This document shows, one piece after another, positions 23,374 to 35,899 of a stretch of DNA of 64,000 nucleotides. Position numbers and translations under genes: made by a program. Source of the DNA: Phoronis australis. Lineage: Eukaryota > Phoronida > Phoronidae. Positions within the stretch are counted from its first letter, which is position 1. Each line of letters begins with the position of its first letter. The DNA is taken from the NCBI GenBank assembly GCA_002633005.1, contig NMRA01000439.1, positions 319,376 to 383,375 on the forward strand, read 5' to 3'. The notes beneath the pieces are model-generated. The model made no database searches, had not been told where the DNA came from, and saw only the letters and a program-made list of their open reading frames with translations.

Positions 23374-23529
23374 ATAGATTATTACATGGCGAAGTCGTTA
23401 TCCCCCGTTATCTAAAGCCCGAGTGGATTTTGGAGATTTCGGGGCGATAGCCCCGAGGGCGATAACTCTCCAAAATCCACGAGGGCTCTAGATAAGGAGG
23501 ATAACGGCTGAGAACATGTAATAATCTAT
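23374..23529. mobile_element. 156-bp hairpin MITE
   Basis: Terminal inverted repeats ATAGATTATTACATG and CATGTAATAATCTAT match perfectly. Inside, GTTATCTAAAGCCC..GAGTGGATTTTGGAGA is mirrored by TCTCCAAAATCCAC..GAGGGCTCTAGATAA. The centre holds CGGGGCGATAGCCCCG (23440-23455). Almost the whole element would fold into one stem. No target duplication is obvious. Confidence 0.8.
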
Positions 23530-23999
23530 TTATACCACATACTAAACGAGAAACATTGCAATGAATCGATTTACCTTTTCTGACTCTCCAGGGCTTTGTA
23601 ACTACTTTCTATGTCAGAGGCCCGGGGTCGGAGGTCGTGACCTTTTAAGAAAAGCCGGGCTATTTTTGTCAAATAATGCTTTTACTCAAAACCAATTGAA
23701 AACTCAAATATAATAGAAATAAATTGAATTTATAAATTAAGGTTTACCAANGTAACTGAATATAGTTCTCAAGTCAAAGATCCTGACGACAAGATACCCG
23801 CATTCAAACTGGAGATCGGTGATTTACAAGTAAGAGGACATGAGAGAAAAAATTCACTGAATTAAGATATCATTTTTATGGAAATTATTTGTCTTATTTT
23901 TCTTAGCGTATAAGTACAGTACAATGCGGTTTGTTGAACGTGCGATTATTGCGCGTGCTCATTTAAGTATTCTATTTTCGCTCTTGATGACGTCAGTCG

Positions 24000-24080
24000 C
24001 TACATGGTGTACTGGTAAAGTCGGCGACCAGCAATTTCTAAGGTCCCGGGTTCGACTCCGTCCTCGGTTTCCCGCCAAAT
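24000..24080 (+). repeat. tRNA-derived SINE fragment or tRNA pseudogene
   Basis: GGTTCGACTCC at 24049-24059 matches the pol III B-box consensus exactly. An A-box-like TGGTGTACTGGTAAAG lies about 40 bases upstream. The T-arm pairs at only two of five positions, so it is not a working tRNA. Confidence 0.5.
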
Positions 24081-26465
24081 TGTTATCTCACTAGTGACAT
24101 AACTTTATGGGTTATTTTATTACACGGTTGTATCTGCCATTTGACGCTAATATTGTGGTATAAAAGATGTTATTTTTGATTTAACAGACAGCTTCGTTTT
24201 GATTTTATCTTACTTTGAAGTTGACAGTTTTTGACCCGGCGAAAAAGTTCACATTTTGCCTCTTTTATTCTAGGAAAATCACATGCTCGTCAACGAAATC
24301 GTACACGTATTTCGAAATACAGCGGACGCCATCTTTTAAACTACACCAACCCAAGTTTGCAGCAAGACTGGGCCGTAGTCAGAGTCAAAGGTCATGGTTC
24401 GACTAAAGTGACTCGCTGGTTTCCTGCGTGCCGCTAGGTGGTAGCCAGCACGCAGGTATCACTTATATTTCCTCGGAATTTTTTTTACACCAGCGTTTAT
24501 GATTGGCTGACCGAAATCTCAGGCAGCGCTTTACGCAAACAAACTGGCATGACTGATGGAGGAAGTGTAAATGTGGTCTGTTGTACAGACAAATCGGTAC
24601 TTAAAATTCGTGTTCAAGAAATGTGAATCCCAGAAAATTGTGGTTGCGCCTTTTCGGAATGCATCCTTTCTACTGTCGCTGACTTTTGTTTACGTTGCTG
24701 TCCTGTACTCATACTTTGTGAATAACACACTAGTTAAATCAGCCAGATGACGGCGTGTTTATTGTACATGCATGTGCTTCAAGCACGCGGCTAAGGTGGC
24801 ACTGAACAGTTAGACTGCGGCCGGGACCAAGTTGCACTCCCAAATTATTAAAATGTAGGGGTAGGCCAGGCTTGGGGGCATTTTTAGTTAGGTATTATAT
24901 GGAGGCCAAGTGAATGTGGTTCGTTTGTATTTGTGAACATGCTGAGAATGAAAAAAGACCACTTTCTCGGCTGTAGCTACACTTCAAGATGGTGGCGTCC
25001 CCTGTTGCAATTGTGCATTGCTGTGTAGCAACTGAGAAATTGGCCGCGATTTCGGGTATCCCTCAAACAAGCCAGATTTGCAAATAAGTAGTTGGTTGAC
25101 AGTACTTTTGGATCACATTTTTGAATCGGTGGGAAATTTGCTTTCGGAATCTAATGTTGGGTTTAGTCGAGCATCGGCAGGGAAGTGGTGGTTTTGGGGT
25201 GAAAAGTGGCGATTTTGCATTTTTGCCATTATTTTCTTAGTCTAGCTTGGGAGTGAAAGGGTAAAAAATACAAAAGAGAATAAAGTTTCTGTGCTCATCT
25301 GTAGGGCTTGTGATGTGAAATGACTCGAAACTTTTCTTTATTTGCATGCAGTTTTTGACAGAGTGAAGAGCGTGTGAAGAGTCCATTGACGTGTGTTCTG
25401 ATAGGCAAACCACTGTGAAAACTGTTCAGTGCCTCCTAAACATTAGGCCTACTGCTTAAACAAAATAGTTGCTGCTACGTCACTTGCATGACAAGGCTAA
25501 AAATCGTTCATAGTCCGCCATTTTCTTACTTTGTTGTAAGGCTAACCAATGACTGCCGAGGTTACATCAACCAATGACAAAGCGCGTGCTACTGCCTGCT
25601 ACCTGCATGCTGGCTGCAAAGCGAGCTAAAGTGACTCACTGCAGATGTTCGCTTGGATACTGCCTGTAGTTTGACCCAAAGATAGAAACTCCCTAAAGGA
25701 CTCGAGAGGTGGCGTTGGAGATTGAGACCTGAGACTGGCACCAAATTACACCATTGCCTAACTTTTTTGCAAAATTTTCCTTGTTTTGGTACCATGTACG
25801 TACACAAAGAGCTACTCACCTTTGTATTGCTGAGAGTTCAATCTCTCTTAAGGGATCAAAAGCGGAGAAATGTTGGTAAGAAGTGGATGCTGAGCTTTGG
25901 TCATTGTGTGCGATCAGGTCAGTGGAGTCGCTGTTAGAATCCTCGTCTACTGCTGTGAAAAACACCAAACCAGTGACTCATATTGTGACAAAACCTGTGA
26001 AAATTGACTTACACATGTTTATGGAATAGAAATGGTGACAGCGAAGCGTCGTAGGAAGGATTTGGAAGAATGAGCCCTCCTGTGTCGCCATAAAAATTTC
26101 ACCCCTTAGTCGCCTTCAATTTCTCCCTCGGTCGACAGTAGTTCGGCCCTCTGCTGAAGTCATAAACTGTCAGTGACTTCGCTTCCAGTACTTTTCTGGT
26201 CGTTTTGTTGGGAGGTGGGGGGGGGGGAGGGGTGCGCAACCCTATTACATACTGCGTCTAAGTAATGTAATTCAAAAACGCAACTCTGTTCCAGACAGAT
26301 GCATACACGAGGCGATTTTTACCGCGTATTCTCCATCAGAGGGCAGAAGAATCAGTTGTCGTACAAAACGCTCTTCTTTAATATGTGCTACTCTTGGTTA
26401 CGCAGATTAACGAAGAACAGGTGAAATCTGTGCGTAATTGTTCAAGCACTCTGGGACTGCATTTG

Positions 26466-26730
26466 TGATTATCAAGGCTGCGTTTCTTAAACCAATCAGT
26501 TACTGCACACGCGGAGAGAAACCTTCGCTTAAGGAACAAAACCAGTAGACTCTCTTCTCCAATCGATTAATTATATACCATAATTCAACTTTACAACGTC
26601 ACCAATCTATCATGTGACCGCCATTTTGCCAGGTTACGACAGGTCTCGAGCATACTCGCGAAACATTCGTCTTTCACTCTCCTAATCTGGTCGTTTTTCT
26701 CGCAAAAATGGTCTATGGAACGCTCCCTTG
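26466..26730. repeat. second copy of the GCTGCGTTTC.. MITE-like repeat
   Basis: It starts GGCTGCGTTTCTTAAACC and shares with 8776-9025 the order: CTTCGCTTA, AATTCAACTTT, TGACCGCCATTTTG, ACTCGCGAAACATTCG. The end GGTCTATGGAACGCTCCC mirrors the start. Confidence 0.6.
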
Positions 26731-29700
26731 TTAGTACTTCTGGGAAACGACCTAATAAATGTAATTATTAATTTACTTGTCGAGCTTGAGCAGCCAAACT
26801 TACCGCAAATTCGGCCAATTTCCGGAGTCATTGGAAATGCCGTTGCCAAGGTGTAACACCGAACGAGGTATTTCGAAAGTAAATGAGCCAGGGAAGTGAA
26901 CGTCACAAATAGCCGGAAGATGTCGTCATTGGTCTCACGACTGAAAGATAATGTTTACGACATATTCAGGGAGATGACATTGCGACAAAGAACAACTTTA
27001 CCCATACAGTATACGCTGTTTAAAACATGTACCAAGCTAAAACAGCACTTTACCACTTATCGCTCTGCGTGCATATTAAGCTATTTCTTTTACTTGTTTT
27101 TAAAATGTGAACGGGTGGCGGCAGACTCTACTTTGGTATGAAATGAAAAGACCAAGTGTCATTCATTTAACAAAAGTAAACCTTCTTGTCCACTATCATG
27201 TTTGAAAGTGAGCGAGACCGTTCATATTTTCAGTGGAGCATCGTGCAATCTGTCTTGGGAATTATACTGGCAGAAACGTATATGTTACCTTATTTTGACT
27301 TAAAAATTGGAATATAAGCTTATATTTGACGAGACGAGATCACCCAGGACATTGCCCTTTTGAACGATTGAAGCTTCTGGTCTCTCTCAACATAGAACTC
27401 TAGCCCTGGAATTCCAACTGCTGCACGTGACCAATGTACGATTATTAGAACTTACGACACCGAGACTATCCGCGAGAGTTTGCACTGAGAATTTCCGACT
27501 GTCTGCTCGACTCAGTTTTGATCGAGTGTTGGAGTTATTAAATCAAGCTTAATTTCAATACTTCATTTTCATTTTGACATTTTTGTTCATCAAGCGAGAC
27601 ACTTGAGCTACGATTTTAGACAACAAGCGATTTCCCGGCAAAATTAGTCAACAAACCTGACAAGTACATTGGTCATTTTCCAATCTTAGAACCAATTTCG
27701 ACAACCTATTAAACTACACGATAGCAGTTTTTCGACAAGACAATTTTGGAAGTTAAAATCACGTTACAGTAATATACGGAAAGAAGTGACATTTGGTTTA
27801 TGAGAGTTTGTTTTGCAATTATAAATGAAAAGTTTAGCTCCTAGTAGCGTGTGTATTTACGTGACTTTCGAAAAACTGCTCGTATTTGCGTGGGTGAGTG
27901 TGTGTGTTTGTGTTTACATCAATTATTACCGTTTTCAATTGTTTCTATAATAATTCATTAGCACAATGTTAAACTGCTGCTGAGATTCTTTTTTGGTTAA
28001 TTTGATTTCTGAGCAGTGAATACTTTCGCCATCCCGTCACACCATCAAATTGCACCGCTTTTGACTTACGGCGACGCTGACATATTATCATACACTACAA
28101 TAATTTCCCGCGCTACATAGCACTATTTTCCCGTTCGACTAAAAGAAAAATGGAAAGTTTCATGATTTTTTGAAGCACCCGCAATTGCCCATTCGACATA
28201 AAGAATCAAAAAAACGCCGTCAGGCGCTTTTTGGTGTAACATCTCCCGTTCGACAAAACGATGTCGGGACGTATTTTGTTTTGAGGCGAACATTTCATCC
28301 TTGCATTTTGGCATAGACCCAGACACCCCGCTTTTTTATCCCAAAATCCCGCTTTTCAATCCAGTTGTCCCGTTTTCCATTCTCGACAACTATGAAATAA
28401 GTGTTCATTTTTCTCTTTGTCATGAATACTATTATTTTCCAGAGTCCATTTTCTTTAATAACATAACAATCGTAAAATGTGTCTACGGTGACACACACTG
28501 CATGTATCATGATCACTAATTTTTACTTTCTGAAGAAATGAGTTTATTTACAAACTACTATGGAAATTTCTAATCTGCAGCTTAAGTAATTAATTATCCA
28601 CAGTACACTTCAAACCTACCAAATACATAGCCTCTTAAAACCATTATGAATTACCCCTTCAAATAAGGTTTCATCTGTGTCTTCATCTTCGTAAGCATTT
28701 CCATCATGACCATTCGCTGCTTCTTCAAGGCATTTCTCAAAGGTTTCGTGTCCTTCTTCGGGTTACTGAGATATAATAACCGATGTTGAAACATGGCGAT
28801 TTCCGAGTTTAGTGTTTTCACTACCTACAATGCGAACCACTTGAACATCATCTCATCCTTAACAAATGCGCACAAGAAACAATAATTCTATTGTTTGTTT
28901 ATCCAATTCTTTGAGTCGTTTCCGGTTGAACCTTGTTTTTGATTGCAGAGTACTGAGTGAGTCACTATTCGGTTAAGCCCTATTTCCTTAGACAGATGTC
29001 TTGTGACTTTTGCGGCGAATTGCAGGACGCCAGATGAAAGTTAGGGAGCATTTCTCATCCCTTTCTTGAATACTTCCCGGTATATTTGATAGGTGGTGTA
29101 TGAGGGTTTCACCACCAGTTTCCCTACGAAAAGCTCTTTCAATTTAATTACCTAACGAGTTCAAGGTTCACTTATGGGATTGGAACATCTGCAGCACCTC
29201 GGGTATTTTCATAGCAGCAAATTACCCCTTGGGATGTTTCATATCTGCGCATGTGCGAGTTTCAATCATCCAATGATGGCCGAGTTCACGCCACGAACTA
29301 TGGTTAAGGATTAGACAACAGTTCGAGTGGCTGATTTTGGCGTTATCACTGGCCTGGGTTAATGAAAGCCCTTGTTTGCACACTGTCTCAAGACACCTGA
29401 AAAACGGCATAACTGGCAGAATGTGCACTCTGTGGATGAAGAAATTCAATAGAATCATGTCTTTTTAGCTTGCTACGTTCAACGTAAAAAAATTAGATGC
29501 CAAAAAATGACAAAAAGTGAAATTTTGGACATTGTTTTACCCAAAATGACACATTCACGACTGCCTCGGTGCAAAAAAGAAGACCATAATATGACTGCTC
29601 TTTCACTCTAAATCACAGAAATTTAGATTAAAAATCTCATTACCAACCACATTTTTGAAAATTCGCACTTTTCTGAACGGTACCTGGACTCGCGTATCCG

Positions 29701-31309
29701 AGTAGACTCAATTTACTTCCCACTTAGTCCACAAAACTGCCGTCAAACCCGACGCACCACATTTTCTTTATTTTTTGGAACAGCTTCAAAAGCCCGAACA
29801 GTGGTCTTAGTATCTAACCTTTGGTTAGCCGGAAAGGAGAAAAGTACACGCGTATTGGAGAAAACAAGTGGCCTATGGCTCGATCCAGACCACGATTTCG
29901 TAAAAATAAAAAATAAAAAATAGTTGACTTACATTGTAAAACAGTGAACACTATTCAATAAACAATTAAAACACTTATTGTTTCATTAAAAGCATAATGT
30001 GAACATTTAGCTGGAATTTGTTGATTACAACTACCCGGAGGCCGCCATTTTGGAACCACACCAACTTTAGTTGTCAGCAGCAGGATCGTATCATAGTCAG
30101 GTAGTTTAAAGGTCAATGACTCGAAGATCCTGATTGACTAGGGTTGTTCACCTCGAACTAATACGGCAAGGTATCGAACTAAGGTTTTCATATGAAATCC
30201 GATTTAACTCTCAAAAGGGAGAATGCCGTCGAATGAGCAGGGATACATAATTAATAAACTTTTGCAAGGGTATACATCAGGGGCAAACTACATGAACTAA
30301 TAGAAAATGACACCACGTTCGACTTTTGAGGCTTACTAGGTCGAAGCTATGATAAGTAATCGTCTATTTGAACAAATCTCTTCGTTGTTAATGAAGTTAG
30401 CACATGTGCGGATACGAAACAACTCCGACGGATAATGTCAGGCTACAAAAATAGCCGCGATACTCCGGGATGGGTTTGGTTTCAGATTCTTTGGGTTGAA
30501 AGAGATTACAGTTCAACTATTATTTCAAAAGAATTTAGTAGGGATTAAATTGATATTTTCTACGAGAAATAGGATTCTCTGATATCTGTTTCCACTCTGT
30601 GATTTGCAGTCTAACGCTCTGCTCGCGGAGATAAATCCAACTTTAAATGGCTGCGTATTTCAAGGGTATTTAACTGGTCACCAGCCTCGATTTCCGAACA
30701 TGTCAGGAAACAACGAGGAGAATTGGCGAATCGTAACAAAATCCTACAAACACGAGGGAATTTGTTGTTTTATTGGTCCAGTCAAACGTAACAACTTCAT
30801 TCAAGAAGTCTGACGAACCCAACAATATTCCCAAAATTGCATTTTCGGCTTTAAAACCGATGATTTTCCTTTGCCACCAGCTGAGTTAGGCTCCTCCCCG
30901 ACAACCTTACTTAAAAGGGATGAAAACGCCGTGACGTGCCGTTTTTACTTTTTAGGGGAAACAAGAGAGAAGACTGTCAACCCTCTAACGGAGAGTGTCT
31001 ACATCGGGCGATATTCAAAAGTTGCATTTGAAGCTTAGAATTTAGGTCGCTAAACCTGCATTTCACCCTTCTCAGATGGCTAAAGCCGAAAATTGTATTA
31101 GGCCTTTTACTCTCATAAAATCATTCTCATAATATTCCTTACCTGTATTAAAACTTTTTTGCATTTGAACGGAACCGTTTCACTAGCGCCACCCAGTGAG
31201 TGTCGAATTTCTCATTTTTCATTTTCAAAGTCTGTATTATATCTCATCTTTTCCACTCGTACACAGCAGTAACAATAAAATTCCTAATCACAATTAAGGA
31301 GAGCTGTTC

Positions 31310-31470
31310 AAAGGCGGATCCAGGATTTTGAGTTAGGGGGGCCAGGGCAGAGTATTAGCCAGGATTTTGTCCGTCAGATATTCGCACCCCCAAATAGCCA
31401 AATGGGATCTGGAATAATTTCACGGGGGGGGGTGGCATGGCCCCCTTGGCCCCCCTCTAAATCCGCCATT
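31310..31470. mobile_element. 161-bp MITE with 7-bp target duplication GCTGTTC
   Basis: The ends AAAGGCGGATCCAGGATTTT and CTAAATCCGCCATT are inverted repeats, with G-rich and C-rich inner arms (AGTTAGGGGGGCC against GGCCCCCCTCTAA). GCTGTTC flanks both sides (31303-31309 and 31471-31477). A relative in the other orientation lies at 36633-36790. Confidence 0.8.
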
Positions 31471-31604
31471 GCTGTTCCCAAGTCAGAAATCGCACGACGG
31501 TGCCGACATAGGCGTAAGCCTTTTTGCAATGCACATACACTAAACGACCAGTGATGTAAAATTCGTAGAAGTTACTTACCATTAAGTTGGCGCTAATGGA
31601 TGTA

Positions 31605-31860
31605 GCGGTCCCACTTTAGATCTCCATAACTTCATTAATTTTCAACCTAAATCCCGATTGTAGCTTCCACGTGCTCACAAGACGTATAAAAATCATTCTG
31701 TGGTGTTGCTATACATTTACTCAATTTTTAATTAATTGACTTTGAAGTAAGAGTTTTTGCCGACTTTATCATCAGCCGGTAACCCGTTCAGTGACGTCAC
31801 CGGGATGCCTGACTCCTACCGGCGATTGTGTTTATCTATTTACAAGGCAAGGAAACGGAT
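31605..31860 (+). repeat. dispersed repeat B, + copy
   Basis: The order AGCGGTCCCA, CATAACTTC, CCACGTG, GACGTA, TCTGTGGTGTT, CTCAATTTTTAATTAATTGA, GCCGACTTTATCA, CGTTCAGTGACGTCA, GGGATGCCTG and GAGGAAACG-like is matched by the reverse complement of 35360-35612. There is no ORF. Confidence 0.8.
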
Positions 31861-31869
31861 CATCGTTTG

Positions 31870-34020
31870 CAGTGTTAGCGAAATTTTTCTCAGAGGCAAG
31901 TAAAGCTGTCTCGTTTTTTCACTTTTGATATTTATTCCTTTAAAAAATAGTATGTAAGGACCATTTCAGCTTTAAAGTAGTTTATACTGATGTTAATGTC
32001 TATAACACAGTGTATTATCGAAATTGCATTTGAGTAGTTTGGACACCAGATTTACAGATTTTTCAATAAAGTTTGAAGGTGTGTCCGTGAAGGCCTAACA
32101 TCGAAATTTCGAATTTTCAGCACGTTAACGTATTAAATTGGTGTTTAGTTAATACATTTCCCAATAACTTGCCTTTAAAAAAGTTTAATACATGAAGTGA
32201 TTTGACCACCAATTTTAAGAATTCTCTATGTTGTTTGTGGTAAGAATACTCCAGTTTGGGACTGTGGTGAGGTAGACTGCTATTGAAGTAGCGAAAAGTT
32301 CAGATTAATCAATGGAACTGTTCGTTATTGACATTATATAATCATGTAAATACATTCTGTACCGTGATAATATACACGACAAAGACGAGTTCCTTGTTTC
32401 AAAAGTTATGCTCGTTTCTTAAACCAAAAACGTATTTGCAAAAAAGTGTTCATGAATCTGCACTGGGCAGCGTATGACCTCAAAAGACATGTTCTAACCG
32501 ATCCACAAAAGTTTGTAAAAACGGGTTTGTGAAAGCGTCTTTAAACACAAACTAAAATCACCAACTGGCTGTAAAAAAATCGAACGACGCCAACGACTCA
32601 ACCTGTCGCGAAATCATTGTGCCCAAGAAAATTACGCACTACACAACTTGCATTATAAATCCAACGGCCTCTTTAACTTTTCGATAAGACATTACCGTTC
32701 TTCTGAATTACGTGGCAAAAAGACGTTCCCTTCTCTTAGAAGCTCAATTCGTCACAGGTCGGAATACACAGCCTCTCACGCTGTGCAATTTTAAGGACGG
32801 CACGTATTTAGCCGGCGATATAGTCAGTACCAATACACATTTTTTTGCGTACAGTATACAGGTTTGCTATCAAATGACGGCAAGTGTTCCTGAAACAGCG
32901 GGAGCGCCCTATTCTAACATTGTTGGGTTCCGTACTGTATTTCATCCGGATTTCGTCTTGGTATTGAGAAACATTGATTTCCATGCAACTCGGCAATGAA
33001 GTCTCCAAAGATAGTGTTCCAGTCGGCAATGAGTCACTATAAAGAGTGAATTACTACTAGAAACCATTAACGTCATTTTAAATTTTTGGGAGTTTGCAGA
33101 AGCTTAATAGAGCAGTCTTAACAGTCAAAAGAATGGAACCCAGTTGCTACTCTGTAGATATGGCCAGGGTGATGATTTTTAATGCTGCAATAAGTAAAAC
33201 GAAACTGATGAAACGAGCCTCGTAATACCTCGGTCACATAAAGCTACCGACATGTATTATCAGACGCCATCCAAGCGTTTGCGTCAAAAATCACGTTTAT
33301 ATTGATCTGGTGAAAAATGGGATGATTGTGTTAGGTTTCCGGGTAACACCACAGTACGCATAGTTCGACAATATCAATATAGGCACACACTGTTGTGAGT
33401 CGGCGGGATCGGTCGAACATTATTCGATGTATAACCAAGCCAAAACTGAATGGAACAGGGTGCACGTCAGTACCTTGTTTAGGGGTAAGCAATGGAATGT
33501 CCGGTGAACAAAGTGACCAATACCTGACTGTGTTAGGGAGAAGAGGCAAAAGACGGGGGTCGGTGTAAAAATCCGTAGTAATCCTTGCAGCATCAGTGTG
33601 AAGACCGGTAAGGTCACACTACGGAATGTTTAGGACAATTATGAGAGAGTATACAGTTTTGAATAACGAGATGAATGGGCGTGGATTTTTTATTTCGGCA
33701 TGGTTTATCGGAATTTGTGTCCAATTCTCCGAGACCGGTTCTTCATCAGGACTTGACGAAGTGGGAAAAAGCACATGCTGCGGTAAATGAAGTTTACACG
33801 AACTCAAAGCCCACCCATCGCTCTTTTTCCAGTAAGACAAACCGAAATCGCAAAATTGGGCGGTATGGAGTGACGACGGATCGTCTCGTTGAAGCAGTTA
33901 CATTGATATCAAGCTAAATATCAAATTGACTTCCTTCATTTTACCCCTCAGTTAATTGAAAAATGACATGACATTTTTAACTACCAAAGCGCCAAAACTT
34001 TCCAACCACAGATTAAGCCT
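31870..34020. other. no gene recognised
   Basis: Frames at 32712-32999 and 33675-33917 lack any recognisable motif and have no splice or promoter support. Confidence 0.45.
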
Positions 34021-34029
34021 CTGACGGCG

Positions 34030-34785
34030 AAAAAACGCCGAGGTGCGTGGTGGCGCAGGAGGAGGTGAAAAGATCTGGCGCTGTTCGAGGCACAAGGCTC
34101 AGAAGATGTCATTGCAAGACGACTCCTTTTGGTCCAAGTTTTAGTTGNCCACTCCCGCTACTGATACAGCTTGTCCTGGCGTAGTCATTCGACCAACCGA
34201 TAGCGCTTGTCGAGAAGATGCTGGGAACAGACCGGACGGTGGTAATGACTTGGTACGGCTACCTCCGAGATGCATGCTCCATCCACCTAATGAATAACCC
34301 GGCCACACGGAATGGCGGCCGTGGAGCCATCCTGCAAATCGACGAGTCGTTGATGGCCACACGAAAGAACAACATGGGTAACGATGGGTTTTTGGANGCC
34401 CTGGAGCCATCGTGAAAATCGACGAGTCATTGATGACCACAAGAAAGAACATTATGGGTAACGATGGGTGTCAGATTTCTGCGGTTTGTGCCGAACAGGA
34501 ACGCCAACACATTACTCTCCATCATACACCAGTTCATATTGCCCGGCTCCGTCATCCACAGCTATATGTAAGCTGCCTACAACGTTGTGCCGCCGTGCAT
34601 ACATCGCCAACCTCCCCGTTGTGCCGCTGTACACTCACCAGACCGTCAACCATACTACGAACTTCGTCGATCCACAAACGGGTGAACACACTAACCAGGT
34701 CGAGATGAGGTTCAAGAGCATGTGTGGTGTCCTCTCGGACATGTTGGACGCACATCTTGACGAGTTCATGGGAACTATACGATAG
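34030..34785 (+). pseudogene. Merlin/ISXO2-like DDE transposase relic
   Basis: An N-terminal piece at about 34050-34140 has I-W-R-C-S-R and S-L-x-D-D-S-F-W-S-K-F, the region before the catalytic core. Then M-L-G-T-D-R-T-V-V-M-T-W-Y-G-Y-L-R-D (34218 on) and G-G-R-G-A-I-L-Q-I-D-E-S-L follow; the I-D-E-S box holds the first catalytic Asp of the IS1595/ISXO2 fold. The C-terminal frame has T-V-N-H-T-T-N-F-V-D-P-Q-T-G-E-H-T-N and L-D-x-H-L-D-E-F-M, stop at 34783-34785. The middle is frameshifted and the second Asp is not identifiable. The I-D-E-S segment is present twice (about 34323-34388 and 34400-34465), with an N at 34397 between them and another N at 34148. Merlin is the eukaryotic superfamily with this transposase. 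Confidence 0.75.
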
Positions 34786-34836
34786 TCGACCATATACCAC
34801 TGTGGTACCCCACTCCTTGACTACCGACAACCAAAC

Positions 34837-34908
34837 GGCCCTTTTGAGGGCCACTCACTCAACTCTTGCTACTCGAGTGACAAAAACCCAACAGCCCTTT
34901 TATGGGCC
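34837..34908 (+). terminator. histone-mRNA-type 3' stem-loop and a decayed second copy
   Basis: GGCCCTTTTGAGGGCC (34837-34852) has the 6-bp stem and 4-base loop of the replication-dependent histone 3' end. It is flanked by CCAAAC and ACTCA, close to the usual CCAAA and ACCCA. It starts 52 bases after the transposase stop, the normal distance for a histone gene. A second, imperfect copy AGCCCTTTTATGGGCC with the same flanks starts at 34893. I see no histone ORF nearby and no clear purine-rich downstream element. Confidence 0.45.
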
Positions 34909-35359
34909 ACTCAATCTTTCCCAATTGGGCTGTTTCTCTGAACAACAGTAAAACGTGCGCCTGAACATGATTTCTAATACACAAAAATAAATTTTCATTT
35001 TAATTTCTCTTTTACATTTCTATTACTACACTGTAATTGGTACAAGGGCAACACAAAAATTAATAATTAATTTTCCCACAGATGATTCTAATTCTATGAC
35101 AAGCAGATAATCCTCTTAAACTAAGTCAGAATCACAAACAAAATGCATTTGATTTCAGGCATCACACATCAAAGGTCTGACCGCACCAACACTATTTGTT
35201 AACTTTACATGCAAGAGTAAAACGTGACAAACAACACCGGCCTCCCTTGGTTCACAAATACTTTGAATCATACATTTATGAATAAGTATCGTTGCACGAA
35301 GCGACAAGATTTATCCGGATTTTCCAACCGTGCAACACTCTTGACATTGTGACGCAGCG

Positions 35360-35612
35360 TTTCCTCATCCTGCAAATGGATACACACAATCGTCGGTAGG
35401 TGCCAGGCATCCCGATGACGTCACTGAACGGGTAACTGATAGGTGATAAAGTCGGCAAAAAATTCTAACTTCAAATCAATTAATTAAAAATTGAGAAAAA
35501 GTATGGTACATTAACACCACAGAACAATATTTGTACGTCTTTTGAACACGTGGATGCTTAAATCATGATTCTAAGTTAAAAATTAAAGAAGTTATGACGG
35601 TTTAAAATGGGA
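35360..35612 (-). repeat. dispersed repeat B, inverted copy
   Basis: The reverse complement of this segment follows 31605-31860 almost word for word over about 250 bases. The small frame at 35276-35458 belongs to it. Confidence 0.8.
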
Positions 35613-35799
35613 CCGCTACTTCTGACTGGTACGCTTATGTATACACGTGGTGTACATATTGACTTTTATTCCTCAGATCAAGTATCGTGTCGTAACACAC
35701 TTTGTAGTCTCAATAAATATGCGAATGATTACTTCCGTCACAAGACGAGAGTGTATTGATATTTAATAACAAATCAATTACGCACAGTCTTCGCTGCTA

Positions 35800-35890
35800 A
35801 ACGCATAGCGCAGTGGTTAGAACATCATTTTTTTATGTTCACATTTTAAAAAACAAAGCGAAAAACGATTCCGTTCAAAACAATGACTAC
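35800..35890 (+). repeat. possible tRNA-like head (A-box only)
   Basis: ATAGCGCAGTGGTTAGAACAT matches the D-arm/A-box of many tRNAs. No proper B-box follows, only GATTCCGTTCAAAA. A SINE or tRNA pseudogene remnant is possible. Confidence 0.3.
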
Positions 35891-35899
35891 AAGATGGAT

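Larger units (their letters stand above)
23540..31300. other. gene-poor region with scattered repeats
   Basis: Holds the SINE fragment and the MITE at 26466. A poly-G run lies near 26216-26235. A TTTCATATCTGCGCATGTGCG repeat at about 29238 is shared with about 49290. I recognise no coding region; all open frames are under 80 codons. Confidence 0.5.

Noticed and set aside
28200-28240. GCCGTCAGGCGCTTTTT, looks like a bacterial terminator
   Set aside because: Eukaryotic context; a short GC hairpin before T's is expected by chance.
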